NCBI GenBank assembly: GCA_049472395.1
Contig: JBLIRR010000005.1
Span: 171,735-235,734, forward strand
DNA from: JBLIRR01 sp049472395
Lineage (GTDB): Bacteria; SZUA-182; DTGQ01; JBLIRR01
Length of the DNA stretch: 64,000 nucleotides
Reading direction: 5' to 3'
The position numbers were made by a program, and so were the translations under genes. Below, piece by piece: positions 11,101 through 19,679 of this stretch (its first letter is position 1; the number at the start of each line of letters is the position of its first letter). Under the pieces are notes generated by a model that was not told where the DNA came from, did not search any database, and worked only from the letters and a program-made list of their open reading frames with translations.

Positions 11101-12137
11101 AGGACATCACGGAGAGGAAGCAGGCAGAGGATGATAAAAATCGGGCCTACTGCGAACTTAATCAGATATTCAGTGCCTCTGTTCCATTATGTGTAATTGA
11201 TAAAAATTTCACCATGCTTAAGATCAATGATTCATTCTCCTCTTTTTTCCGAATGGAGCGGGATAAGGTAATCGGTAGAAAATGCCATGATATATGGCAG
11301 GGACCTTTGTGCGATGCCGCTGAATGCCCAATGAAGCAAATACTCGGCGGTAAAGATATCTATGAATATGATGTTGATAAAGAATTGGGCGATGGGACAA
11401 TGATTTCATGCATTGTCACGGCGCGTCCCTTTAAGAGCGTTGATGGAGAAATTATCGGGGTTGTTGAGAATTTTACAGATATTACCGAGCGTAAGAACCT
11501 GGAGCACACGCTTAAGTGCTCGCTTAAGGAAAAAGAGGTCCTTTTTAAGGAAGTACACCATCGGGTAAAGAATAATTTGCAAATCATTAACAGCCTGCTT
11601 AGTCTTCAATGCAGCTCCTTAAAAGATAAAAATATGATCGAGGTATTTAAGTTGGCGCAAAACAGGGTCAACAGCATGGCACTTGTTCACGAGCAACTAT
11701 ATCAATCCGAGGATTTGTCGCGGATTAATTTCATTGAATATATGCAAAGGTTGATAGCTCATCTCAGGCGATCCTATCAGGGAATTATTGGTAATATAGC
11801 TATTAAGATTGATAAAACGGAGAATATCCTGCTTCAAATTAATACCGCAATCTCGTGCGGATTGATCATAAATGAGCTTGTGATAAATTCCTTTAAATAC
11901 GCCTTCTCTCAAGGAGAGAACGGGGAGATAGGGATCTCAATTAATAGGGATGAAGGCAGGTTTGTATTAATTGTGAAGGATAATGGGATCGGTTTGTCTA
12001 AAGAAATAGATATTAACAACGTAAGTTCTTTAGGCTTGCAGTTGGTTACTTCATTAGCCCGTCAACTCAGGGGATCAATTGAGATTGACAGGGAGAGGGG
12101 CACCTGTTTTACCATAACATTTCCTGAACAGGATTAA
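8178..12137 (+). CDS. CheB-CheR-PAS-histidine kinase fusion protein
   Basis: The protein has 1319 residues in one chain. A CheB-type methylesterase domain (about 24-210) has the GTSSGG serine loop, IQHP histidine and SGNTIDAT aspartate. A CheR methyltransferase (about 220-490) has VPGCGTGEEAYS for SAM binding and ISCRNLLMYL. A long coiled coil of EELxxxNEEL repeats follows (about 657-748), then three PAS domains (about 750-855, 865-980, 985-1105). It ends with a HisKA_2-type kinase (H-box EVHHRVKNNLQ, His about 1127/1128) and an HATPase domain with the DNGIGL box. There is no membrane segment, so it is cytosolic. Such hybrids probably couple methylation-type adaptation to phosphorelay output. 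No chemoreceptor or cognate regulator is adjacent. ATG follows a GGGG-containing purine stretch. Confidence 0.93.
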   Translation: MDQKKNSLKGKNISHHREQGTWFPIVGIGTSSGGLGALEVFFSKMPPDSGMAFVIIQHPTPDQKSSMSTILKKYTAMKILEAAEGMKIDVNCVYFNPPGKDMVIKNRIFSLRGPVKKKDVTLSINCFFRSLSEEEGDKSICIILSGNTIDATSGLKAVKDAGGIVIVQEEDEAGNSMMPKRAINTGCADYIVPVEKMPDELINYVAHSYIAEDPLTVKTDREDIEDGLRKIITEIHSKTGHDYSDYKKNTLLRRIERRMAICKINKIEDYVEYLYQSPAEVNILFEDFLLGVTNFFRDKEAFEVLRVKVLPDLLKKRRIGSPVRIWVPGCGTGEEAYSIAMLLKEIMKHYKKKPKIQIFATDLNAKSIQHARLALYPASIAADVSPERLTRFFIRDGNTYRAKKEIREMILFAVQCVIHHPPFSRLDMISCRNLLMYLDPDLQKKLLTLFKFALVDNGLLFLGSSESLGACDSFFSPVDKRWRIFKLKEKNIAETIYCHSLPVFYGPYSHLKNDGKTLSNKEVVYRLAEKMVLDNYSPPSVLINDKFEILYFMGHTHKYLTPPTGEASLNIMKMVRGGLQYRLGAIFRKALKEKKSIVCENMHIEQKSGTRIVDLIVKPLMDQNVQHGLMLVVFNEKTSSDPAALKNKKISESRESEAYIKSLEQELHYTKDHLERTIEELETSNEDLMMTNEELQSANEEIRSSNEELETSREELQSTNEELRVVNCELEEKIEELCRANNDMNNLLASTEIGTIFLDEKLCIKRYTPCIAHIFHLRDSDIGRPLDEITSTIKYDYLKQDAQEVLKTLTHKEMELESAEGIRYSMRILPYRTQENFIKGIVITFVDITALKHAEKALIAEKNRAQKYLDVAGAILVVIDADQKVSLINQKGAEVLGFDEKEIIGKNWFDNFIPERFRDEVKVVFNKLMTAEIEPVEYYENPVLTKDGRERMIAWHNIILKDSSGNIMCTLSSGEDITERKQAEDDKNRAYCELNQIFSASVPLCVIDKNFTMLKINDSFSSFFRMERDKVIGRKCHDIWQGPLCDAAECPMKQILGGKDIYEYDVDKELGDGTMISCIVTARPFKSVDGEIIGVVENFTDITERKNLEHTLKCSLKEKEVLFKEVHHRVKNNLQIINSLLSLQCSSLKDKNMIEVFKLAQNRVNSMALVHEQLYQSEDLSRINFIEYMQRLIAHLRRSYQGIIGNIAIKIDKTENILLQINTAISCGLIINELVINSFKYAFSQGENGEIGISINRDEGRFVLIVKDNGIGLSKEIDINNVSSLGLQLVTSLARQLRGSIEIDRERGTCFTITFPEQD

Positions 12138-12184
12138 AAAATTAGAACAAAGCCATGAGAGATACGATTGTTTTGGAAGAGATT

Positions 12185-13444
12185 ATGTGTGCACATTTAT
12201 TAGACCGTTTCCTGCGCTATGTAAGAATTGATACGCAATCCAAAGAAGATGTCACGGATTATTACCCCAGTACACATAAACAGAAAGATCTTTCCGCATT
12301 ATTGCTTAAAGAGCTTAAGGACTTCGGCTTGGATGATGCTTCCATGGATGAATACGGGTATGTGACAGCAACACTTCCCAGTAATTTGAGCGAGGAAAAC
12401 AATAAAGGACTTCCTGTGCTTGGATTTCTTGCTCATGTGGATACCTCCCCTGAGGTTTCCGGACAGGGAGTGAATCCGATTATTCATAAGAATTATCAGG
12501 GAGGAGATATTATCCTTCCCGAAGATACAACACAGATAATTAAGGTAGAGGATAATCCATATCTTATGAATTGTATTGGACATGATATCATCACTTCTGA
12601 CGGTACTACCCTGTTAGGGGCTGATGATAAAGCAGGAATCGCCGAGATTGTTACGATGATCGATTATTTTCTTCAACATCCCCAAATTGGACATGGGACA
12701 ATTCGCGTGGGATTTACTTTGGATGAGGAAGTGGGCGCAGGCACGAAATATTTCAATGTTCAAAAATTTAATACTGCTTTTGCCTACACTGTTGATGGTG
12801 AGGGAGTGGGATCAATAGAGGATGAGACGTTTCATGGGGCAGTCGCTGTTTTTACTATCAAAGGGATTAATGTTCACCCCGGATATGCGAAAGATAAAAT
12901 GATAAATGCGCTTCGCATTGCAGCGGATATTATCTACACTTTGCACAAGGAGCCACGTCCTGAGACAACCAGGAATCGCGAAGGGTATCTTCACCCTTAT
13001 ATCCTCAATGGAGGGGTTGAGAGAGTCATATTAAAGATTCTTATCCGGGATTTTGAACAAGAGGGAATGAAGATAAAAGCTGATCGTCTCCACTTACTGC
13101 GGAAGCAGATGAACACGAGATACCCAAGGGCCCGGATCGATTTGGACATTAAACACCAGTATGAGAATATGCTCGTATCGTTGAAAAAAGATCCGAGGGT
13201 CGTAGAGTATGCATTGGAAGCGGTCAGACGCGCGCGCATAGAACCGACGCGTCGTTTCATAAGAGGAGGAACGGATGGTGCCATGCTTTGCAGTAAAGGG
13301 CTCTTGACACCAAATATTTTTACAGGAGGGAAGAATTATCATAGCACATTGGAATGGATTTCGGTCCAGGCTATGGAAAAAGCAGTTGAAACACTTATTA
13401 ATCTGGTCCAGGTGTGGACAGAGAAAAGCATGATGCTCTCGTAA
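12185..13444 (+). CDS. pepT: Peptidase T (tripeptide aminopeptidase)
   Basis: This M20-family zinc exopeptidase releases N-terminal residues from tripeptides in the cytosol. It begins like known PepT proteins (LLDRFLRYVRIDTQSKED). It has the metal motifs LAHVDTSPE, GADDKAGIAEI and DEEVGAG, and the late RGGTDGAMLC followed by TPNIFTGGKNYHS. The length of 419 residues is normal for the family. I chose ATG 12185, which has a GGAAGAG just upstream and matches the family N-terminus; an in-frame ATG at 12155 has no ribosome site. The gene lies 47 bases after the kinase fusion and may be cotranscribed with it, with no obvious functional link. Confidence 0.93.
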   Translation: MCAHLLDRFLRYVRIDTQSKEDVTDYYPSTHKQKDLSALLLKELKDFGLDDASMDEYGYVTATLPSNLSEENNKGLPVLGFLAHVDTSPEVSGQGVNPIIHKNYQGGDIILPEDTTQIIKVEDNPYLMNCIGHDIITSDGTTLLGADDKAGIAEIVTMIDYFLQHPQIGHGTIRVGFTLDEEVGAGTKYFNVQKFNTAFAYTVDGEGVGSIEDETFHGAVAVFTIKGINVHPGYAKDKMINALRIAADIIYTLHKEPRPETTRNREGYLHPYILNGGVERVILKILIRDFEQEGMKIKADRLHLLRKQMNTRYPRARIDLDIKHQYENMLVSLKKDPRVVEYALEAVRRARIEPTRRFIRGGTDGAMLCSKGLLTPNIFTGGKNYHSTLEWISVQAMEKAVETLINLVQVWTEKSMMLS

Positions 13445-13689
13445 GCAATTCAATACAAAAAAACATAAAAATTATGCCCTATCATAATAACTATCTTATC
13501 AAAACCCAGCTTTTTATTTGATGTCTTCATATTTTATCTAAAAATAGCACTTCTCTTTAAATAAATTTGCAAAAAGAGTTTTCAAAGTACAATTTATGCA
13601 TGTAGATGAACCAGAACATTATAATGCCTGCTCATTTATTTTATAAAATTGATACAATAAATAACATACTAAAAAAGGAGACGCTTTTA

Positions 13690-14337
13690 ATGATTGAAAG
13701 TAATCTTATGCCTGCATTAAAAACAAAATCTGATAATAGACGTTATATAAGATTAGTGAAAAGCTTGCCTGTAAATTTTAGTGTATATCACGAGCACTAT
13801 TCAACAGTAACTCATGATATTGGGATTGGCGGCGTCTCATTTAATGCGAATATTGAAAACAAAAATGTGCTCAATGCTCTCTTAAGCAAAAGAAAAGCAT
13901 TACATATTAAAATACGATTATTGGAAGAAGATTATGATTTATATTCACGAGCGGATATAGCCTGGATATACCAATTAAAAATTTTTCCTCAAAGGGTACA
14001 CTATGGATTGGGGGTTAAGTTTATTGATTTGAATGAAAAGGAAAAGAATATAGTATCTTCCTATATCAAACAAATGATTAGTCTCAACCACAGACAATCA
14101 ATGAAAAACAGACAGAAGATCCGGCAGGTTATAGCACAGATAATGCGGATCCCTGAGAATTCTTTTTCTGAGAATAGCCTCATTCGTCAAGAACTTGACG
14201 TCGATTCGTTGCTTGCAATGGAGGCATTGCAAGCCTTAGAGATACTATTTGGCATAGAGATTGACGAAAGTAGAGCCTTTAATCTTTTAACTGTGGGTGA
14301 TTTGATGGATATGATAGAAGAATATATCAAGAAATAG
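13690..14337 (+). CDS. PilZ domain fused to an acyl carrier protein domain
   Basis: The protein has 215 residues. Residues about 14-130 form a PilZ domain, with R17RYIR21 matching the c-di-GMP RxxxR motif and D43IGIGG as the second motif (Ser replaced by Gly). Residues about 140-215 match an acyl carrier protein. The helix QKIRQVIAQIMRIPE is followed by LDVDSLLAMEAL with phosphopantetheine-acceptor Ser173, then GIEIDES and LLTVGDLMDMI. The start is ATG 13690 because AAAAAAGGAG lies 8 bases before it; an in-frame ATG at 13606 has none. Known roles are c-di-GMP sensing for PilZ and acyl carriage for ACP. Combining them in one chain is unusual. A c-di-GMP-controlled acyl carrier is an inference. 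No acyltransferase gene is adjacent. Confidence 0.85.
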   Translation: MIESNLMPALKTKSDNRRYIRLVKSLPVNFSVYHEHYSTVTHDIGIGGVSFNANIENKNVLNALLSKRKALHIKIRLLEEDYDLYSRADIAWIYQLKIFPQRVHYGLGVKFIDLNEKEKNIVSSYIKQMISLNHRQSMKNRQKIRQVIAQIMRIPENSFSENSLIRQELDVDSLLAMEALQALEILFGIEIDESRAFNLLTVGDLMDMIEEYIKK

Positions 14338-14446
14338 CATATATGTCTCATAATATTGAGCATGAGAAGGAGCTGAATTTATTATCATCTTACTCCTTAA
14401 GCAGAGGAGAAGCTTTGCTGCAACCAGTTGAGCATAGTATCAGTCA

Positions 14447-15520
14447 CTACTGAGCAGAGTGTCCTTCATCGGTTTTTTTTTCAAAGCTTGTGGTAAATAT
14501 TCGATGTGCAGCAGCCCCTTCAATAGCTTTCATTGCAATATCTTGTACTTGTTGCCCTGCTAGATTTGTTTTTTGGGTTAATTGTTGAATGAGAGCATCC
14601 TGGGTCTTAATCTTTGCCTCAAGTGCCTCAACCGATTGCCTGTATAATTTTCTCTCTCCCTCAATTTCCTTTGCCGTGAGTTCCGCAAGGTGTGCATATT
14701 TAATTTCAAGCCTTTCAGAAACCGCCTTCTCAGTATCCTTTATACTTTTTTCAAGCTGCTTTGGAAAGGTCTCAACTTGAGCACGTAAATGGTCAAATTC
14801 CTTTTCTTTGGCTCCCATTGCAGCCTCTCTCTCTGCGAACTCTCTCTCTGCGAGAGCTTTTTTTTCATTAAGCTCTTTTTCAAGTGCGGCTTTTTTTTCA
14901 TTAAGCTCTTTTTCACGCGCAGCCTTTTTTTCTTCATACGCATCACTGTCTTTTTTCCTGGTGAGTTTCAGATTATAGGTATACTCCTCTTCCTCCCTTT
15001 GTCTTTCCTTCTTTATTTGGGAGTCCTTTTCCTTTTGGGCCAATAAAAAGGCTTCCTGTTCTTTTTGCCATTGAGCCCGTTTTTCGCTCATGGCGCTCTC
15101 AAAATCTCTCTTTTTCTCTTCCATCTCCCTTTCAAAACTCAGTTGTTTTTCTTTTTGGGCTAGTAAAAGAGCAGCTAAGCTATCTGCATTCGCTTTTATC
15201 TCATGAAGTTCTTCAAGCTTCTTTTTTTCGATTTCTGTTGCCTGCTGAAGCTCTGTAAATTGTTTATATTGAGTAACAAGTTTTCCTTCCAGATTATCGA
15301 AGAGCTTTCCAATTTCCAGTTTAATATCTGCCAAATCTTTTATGATCTTTTCAACGGACAGTTGTGATGCTGCATTGACTACCTTCTTTTTCTCCACCTG
15401 TGCTATTTCAGCTTGTCGATCTAAAGGTTTTTGCGATTTTACTTTGTTTAAAAGCTCATTGTAAGCCTCTAAGATTTCATTCTTTTTACTTTTTTCCGAA
15501 ATTATTTTTGCGTTCTCCAT
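14447..15520 (-). CDS. Long coiled-coil protein, function unknown
   Basis: The protein has 357 residues, very rich in Glu, Lys, Ala and Gln with heptad spacing throughout residues 60-320, and no membrane segment. The middle carries in-frame repeats of the type EKELNEKKAA. At the DNA level this is an approximately 33 bp imperfect tandem repeat around 14862-14935, liable to slippage. The start is the ATG at 15520, with AAGGAGAG seven bases upstream; a longer frame has no ribosome site. No family is recognisable beyond a generic coiled coil, such as a structural or scaffold protein. It faces the PilZ-ACP gene. Confidence 0.75.
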   Translation of the reverse strand: MENAKIISEKSKKNEILEAYNELLNKVKSQKPLDRQAEIAQVEKKKVVNAASQLSVEKIIKDLADIKLEIGKLFDNLEGKLVTQYKQFTELQQATEIEKKKLEELHEIKANADSLAALLLAQKEKQLSFEREMEEKKRDFESAMSEKRAQWQKEQEAFLLAQKEKDSQIKKERQREEEEYTYNLKLTRKKDSDAYEEKKAAREKELNEKKAALEKELNEKKALAEREFAEREAAMGAKEKEFDHLRAQVETFPKQLEKSIKDTEKAVSERLEIKYAHLAELTAKEIEGERKLYRQSVEALEAKIKTQDALIQQLTQKTNLAGQQVQDIAMKAIEGAAAHRIFTTSFEKKTDEGHSAQ

Positions 15521-15695
15521 GTTCTCTCCTTTTATTTGCTCAATATGCTTGATTAATCCTAAGTATAATAGCAATTAAATTATTATACAAGGGGTAAGTC
15601 CCTCTTTAGATCCTCACAATTTCGCCTGTTGAAATTGAGCATATAATATGCATAAATTAAAAATTGATTCAGCGTTTGTTTAAGAGGGATACTAT

Positions 15696-16223
15696 ATGCG
15701 ATTTATTGAAATAAAGCCACCTCGAAGAAAGGTTGTTATAATTACATTTATCTTGATCACGAATCTACTGTTTACTCTTTTCGGATTCTTGATTCATATA
15801 TCATATGCACAATCTTGCTCATTATTTACTGTTGGCTTTGGTTTAGGGGGGGTCTTTGATGATGAGCAACTTACGTATTCCTTTATAGAATATAGACCAG
15901 CCTATTATTTTAATATATTGTCCCCATGGATAACTCTGGAAAAGGCTGAAAAGGAACTCTATATCGGTATGGGGCTCCTTTTTGATATAAAACTGAATGA
16001 TTGTTGGATTTTTACCCCAAGTTTCGGAGTAGGGTATTATGATCACAATGAAGGTGTAGATCTCGGATCATTATTAGAATTCAGATCTTCCTTTGAAATT
16101 GCACGTCCTTTCAACAATAAATCACGGCTGGGCGTAGGTTTTGGGCACTATTCAAATGCAAATCTGGGATATAGAAATCCTGGATTGGAATCTTTAAGGA
16201 TTACCTATTCAATACCCTTTTAG
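15696..16223 (+). CDS. PagL-type lipid A 3-O-deacylase
   Basis: The protein has 175 residues. A basic start and one hydrophobic segment (about 13-38, ending in SYAQS) form a signal peptide. The rest is a small beta barrel ending in Phe. The C-terminal motif GHYSNANLGYRNPG followed by ESLRITYS is the PagL signature. H151, S153 and E165 have exactly the spacing of the catalytic His-Ser-Glu triad of the Pseudomonas enzyme. It should remove the 3-linked acyl chain of lipid A in the outer membrane. The gene is monocistronic and followed by a hairpin terminator. It is slightly divergent from classical PagL but all key residues are present. Confidence 0.88.
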   Translation: MRFIEIKPPRRKVVIITFILITNLLFTLFGFLIHISYAQSCSLFTVGFGLGGVFDDEQLTYSFIEYRPAYYFNILSPWITLEKAEKELYIGMGLLFDIKLNDCWIFTPSFGVGYYDHNEGVDLGSLLEFRSSFEIARPFNNKSRLGVGFGHYSNANLGYRNPGLESLRITYSIPF

Positions 16224-16246
16224 GAGCCGTTTACAGGTTGCATGTA

Positions 16247-16275
16247 TACCATATGGCACCATATGGCTTTTTTCT
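16247..16275 (+). terminator. Candidate terminator after the PagL-like gene
   Basis: Two adjacent CCATATGG palindromes (16249-16256 and 16259-16266) can pair with each other and are followed by CTTTTTTCT. The stem is short and AT-rich, so efficiency is uncertain. Confidence 0.6.
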
Positions 16276-16292
16276 GAAAGATAAACGTCATT

Positions 16293-16310
16293 TTTCATGC
16301 GAGTGCCCTG
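16293..16310 (+). repeat. Dispersed 18-mer, copy 2
   Basis: TTTCATGCGAGTGCCCTG differs by one base from the copies at 7821-7838 and 26311-26328. It lies between the PagL-like gene and the nucleotidyltransferase gene. Confidence 0.65.
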
Positions 16311-16412
16311 GAGGGTGTATAATGATACTTGACTCACAGACCATATTTTTGTCATAGTAAGAAATAAAGGGATGAGGGTACACAATCATCACACAATAAA
16401 TGAGAAAAAGAA

Positions 16413-17939
16413 ATGATGTCCTTGCAGGTAGATATAAAAAACAGGCTGACCAGGGAGGAAGAAGAACTTTTTTCCATTCTTAAAGAAGTGGGGAAAAAGA
16501 TGCCATCTACCACTATTCGGGTTGTTGGCGGATGGGTCAGAGATAAGCTTCTGGGAATTTCCTCTGATGATATCGATATCATGCTTGATAATATCTCAGG
16601 GGAAGTTTTTGCTCGTCATGTAACAAAATTCTTGAAGGTGAGAGGGCCACATCTGATCAAGGAGAATCCTGAAAAGTCTAAACATATTCAAACGGCTAAA
16701 GCCTATATCCCTCTTTCAACAGGGAAAATCCAAGAAGTGGATTTTGCCATTGCCCGCTCAGAAGTATATACAGCTACCTCCCGAATCCCGGATATAAAAC
16801 CTGCAACAGCTCAGGAAGATGCGATGAGAAGGGATCTGACCATTAATTCCCTGTTTTATAATTTAAATAAGGATGAAGTTGAAGATTTCACAGGGAAAGG
16901 CATTCATGATGTGCGCACATCTACTATCAGAACGCCCATGAATCCCTTGAAAACATTCATGGATGATCCCTTACGGATATTCAGGACTATTCGCTTTGCA
17001 GCCCAATATAAGGGAAAAATAAGCAATGAAACATATAGAGCTATGAGCTTTCCCTCAATAAGAGATAAAATAAATCAAAAGATATCCAAGGAAAGGATAG
17101 GTACGGAGATAAGTAAAATGTTGAAAAATCCTCATCCTCTCCGCGCCATAAAGTTGTTGAAGGATACAGGCCTATGGAATGATATTGTGGTTGAAGCACT
17201 CAAAGGGACCTGCTATGAGGGGAAAATGGCTTCTTTTGATATGGATCAGAACACCCCTTATCATCACTACACTCTTTGGCAGCATACTGTGAGAGTGATC
17301 AAAAACATTATGCACATATATGAAGAGGCGGATGCTGCAAAAAGAGCGGTTATGATTTTAGCTGCCTTAGTACATGACCTTGGGAAACTATATAGCGGCA
17401 TACAAGCAGCCAGTATGGCCCATCCCGGTACTTTTACCTACTACAATCATCAGGAGGCGAGCGCAGATATCGCTCTGCATATTTTACGGTATCTAAAAAT
17501 GGGGCCTTATATCAAACAAGTCGCAGGATTAGCAATATACCATATGAGACCCCGTCAACTATTAAAAAAAAGGGGGAGTGACGCTCCATCATTGAGACGC
17601 TTTATTCGACAGATGAAAGAGCACTCCCTTGATTGGCAAGATGTATTCAATCTCGCTCGTGCTGATGCGTGTTCCAAAACCGAAAGGATTGACAAAGCGG
17701 AAGTGCAACAATATAAGAGCCTGGAAAAGCGTCTGCGTTTACTGGAAGAAGAAACCATCACCGTACCTGTTTTGAATGGTAATGAGGTGATGAATATTCT
17801 CCATATAGAACCAGGACCCTGGATGAGCACGATTATGGAATTTCTCAAAGAATTAAGAGATAAAAATCCGAGGATTACCAAAAAGGAAGCAGCCACACTC
17901 CTTAAAGAAAAATATTTGAACAGTCTGTCTAAATTATGA
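16413..17939 (+). CDS. CCA-adding enzyme / poly(A) polymerase family with HD domain
   Basis: The protein has 508 residues. Class II nucleotidyltransferase motifs are clear: VVGGWVRDKLLG and DDIDIML (metal-binding Asp pair) at about 30-60, and MRRDLTINSLFYNL at about 140, which is the hinge motif. DPLRIFRTIRFAAQY follows as the tRNA/RNA-binding helix. A C-terminal HD phosphohydrolase domain (LVHDLGK at about 320) is like that of E. coli CCA-adding enzyme. It should add CCA to tRNA 3' ends or polyadenylate RNA. The two activities cannot be separated reliably by eye. It converges with the NtrC-type gene with only 8 bases between stops and no terminator. The first of two ATGs is assumed. Confidence 0.88.
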   Translation: MMSLQVDIKNRLTREEEELFSILKEVGKKMPSTTIRVVGGWVRDKLLGISSDDIDIMLDNISGEVFARHVTKFLKVRGPHLIKENPEKSKHIQTAKAYIPLSTGKIQEVDFAIARSEVYTATSRIPDIKPATAQEDAMRRDLTINSLFYNLNKDEVEDFTGKGIHDVRTSTIRTPMNPLKTFMDDPLRIFRTIRFAAQYKGKISNETYRAMSFPSIRDKINQKISKERIGTEISKMLKNPHPLRAIKLLKDTGLWNDIVVEALKGTCYEGKMASFDMDQNTPYHHYTLWQHTVRVIKNIMHIYEEADAAKRAVMILAALVHDLGKLYSGIQAASMAHPGTFTYYNHQEASADIALHILRYLKMGPYIKQVAGLAIYHMRPRQLLKKRGSDAPSLRRFIRQMKEHSLDWQDVFNLARADACSKTERIDKAEVQQYKSLEKRLRLLEEETITVPVLNGNEVMNILHIEPGPWMSTIMEFLKELRDKNPRITKKEAATLLKEKYLNSLSKL

Positions 17940-17947
17940 ACAGGAGA

Positions 17948-19348
17948 TTAGGAAGAGATTTCATACTTTTTAAATAACTGAAATATACGAGTCCTGGATA
18001 ATCCAGAAATTTGACAAGCCTCTTTTTTACTCCCCTTTGAAATCATTATCAGGTTCTGGAGGTATTTTTTTTCCATAATTTCCTGAAAATCCCGAAATTT
18101 TGGGAGTTCCTCGAAATAAAGATCTTCTGTGACCTTATTGGGGACTGCGTCTTCCGGATTCCCCATAGCACGGTTTACATGAGTGCGTGTGACAGCGGCA
18201 CGAATATTTGTGGGCAGATGAAAGTGAAGAATGGTAGGATCATGCTGTGCATTGATGATAGCTTCTTCGAGTGTATTGATAAGTTCCCTGACATTTCCCG
18301 GCCATTTATAATGAGTAAGCTCTTCGAGAAATTTATAAGAAAATTTTTTTGGCTCTATATTATTCATCTTACAAAGCTTATTAATATAATAGATGGCCAA
18401 TTCTTCAATGTCTTCGTGTCGTTCACGAAGCGGAGGAAGCTCAATTTTGATTGAGCAAAGACGAAAGAGGAGATCCTTACGAAACTGGCCTTTTCGAACC
18501 ATTTCATGAAGGTCCTGGTTAGTTGCAGCAATCAGTCTAAAATCTATATTCTCTTCGCTTTTCCCTCTCACTGTACGAAATCGCCTCTCTTGGATGACCC
18601 GGAGAAAAGCCTTCTGGGATGCAACAGGAAGCTCTCCCACTTCATCAAGAAATAAAGTTCCTCCATCAGCTTCTTTAATGAGCCCTTCACTTGATTCGTG
18701 AGCACCTGTATAAGCCCCCTTCTCATGGCCGAATAGCGTGCTTTCAACGAGAGATTCAGGGAGAGCTGCACAATCGAGCACAATAAATTTTTTTTCAGCC
18801 CGAGGACTATTGTTATGAATAGCCTGGGCAAAAAGCTCCTTGCCGGTCCCTGTCTCTCCTAATAATAGAACATTCGCCTTACTCTTTGCTGCATGGGCGA
18901 CACGATCAAGCGTTTCCTCTATTTTAAGGCTGCTCCCTATTATGTTTTCCCGTTGTATCGTAATTGGGGTTTTATAGACTTTTCTCTCATTTCGGTATTC
19001 AAGAGTCCCTAGTATCGATAAGGCCAGGCTTTCTATGGAAAAAGGCTTTACAATATAATCTAAGGCACCTTTTTTAACCGCATCTTCAGCCCAGTCCGGA
19101 TTAGGATACCCGGTGATAAGGATTTCGGGTGAGGAATCTGCCTCTTTAATCTCCTCCAGCGTATCGATTCCATTGCCATCAGGCATATGAGTGTCAATGA
19201 TGACAAGATCAAAAGCATCAGTAAATAATTTATTGAGACCTTCCCTGATGGTTATGGCACATGAGATAGTGTGCCCCATTGATTCAATAGTGCGAGTTAA
19301 TAACTTATTTGTGGATAAGTCATTGTTAATTATTAAGATATTTGACAT
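17948..19348 (-). CDS. NtrC-family sigma-54-dependent response regulator
   Basis: The protein has 466 residues. An N-terminal receiver has DLVIIDTHMPDG with the phospho-acceptor Asp. A central AAA+ domain has Walker A GETGTGKE, the sigma-54 contact loop GAYTGA (Phe to Tyr variant), Walker B TLFLDEVGEL and RLIAATNQDL. A Fis-type HTH lies at the C-terminus (KKEACQISGLSRTRIFQLF). It activates sigma-54 promoters when phosphorylated. No partner kinase lies beside it. I saw no convincing sigma-54 promoter in the flanking intergenic stretches. ATG follows TAGGAG. Confidence 0.94.
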   Translation of the reverse strand: MSNILIINNDLSTNKLLTRTIESMGHTISCAITIREGLNKLFTDAFDLVIIDTHMPDGNGIDTLEEIKEADSSPEILITGYPNPDWAEDAVKKGALDYIVKPFSIESLALSILGTLEYRNERKVYKTPITIQRENIIGSSLKIEETLDRVAHAAKSKANVLLLGETGTGKELFAQAIHNNSPRAEKKFIVLDCAALPESLVESTLFGHEKGAYTGAHESSEGLIKEADGGTLFLDEVGELPVASQKAFLRVIQERRFRTVRGKSEENIDFRLIAATNQDLHEMVRKGQFRKDLLFRLCSIKIELPPLRERHEDIEELAIYYINKLCKMNNIEPKKFSYKFLEELTHYKWPGNVRELINTLEEAIINAQHDPTILHFHLPTNIRAAVTRTHVNRAMGNPEDAVPNKVTEDLYFEELPKFRDFQEIMEKKYLQNLIMISKGSKKEACQISGLSRTRIFQLFKKYEISS

Positions 19349-19679
19349 GAAAGGTTTTTCTCCTACCTCTATTTATTTCGGCAGATTTTACATAAGCTTC
19401 GTGTATCCATTTTTTTATTTCTTCTCACACTATGATTCTATGATTTGGGATCACTCTATTGAACACAATGTTCAATTTTATGAACAATATTTATTTATTT
19501 TAGGTATAATTTTTTGTTTACTTTTATTACTATATATGTTATAATATATTGATTTAATTTGTATTGGTAATCTTTGAAATATAATTTTTCATTTTGAGCA
19601 TATTCTTTGCTTTATTATGAAGTCATGATAGCAGGATATGAGATTGAAAAAGAGATTATGATCTAATTTGGAGGAGATA
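19349..19679. other. AT-rich intergenic region, no gene seen
   Basis: About 330 bases of very AT-rich DNA lie between the diverging NtrC-type and lytic transglycosylase genes. Open frames here have no coding character. Several TATAAT-like hexamers are present, but no element could be assigned. Confidence 0.4.

Noticed and set aside
13606..13689. Longer start for the PilZ-ACP protein
   Set aside because: There is no ribosome site before the upstream ATG, while AAAAAAGGAG precedes ATG 13690, and the extra residues show no domain.
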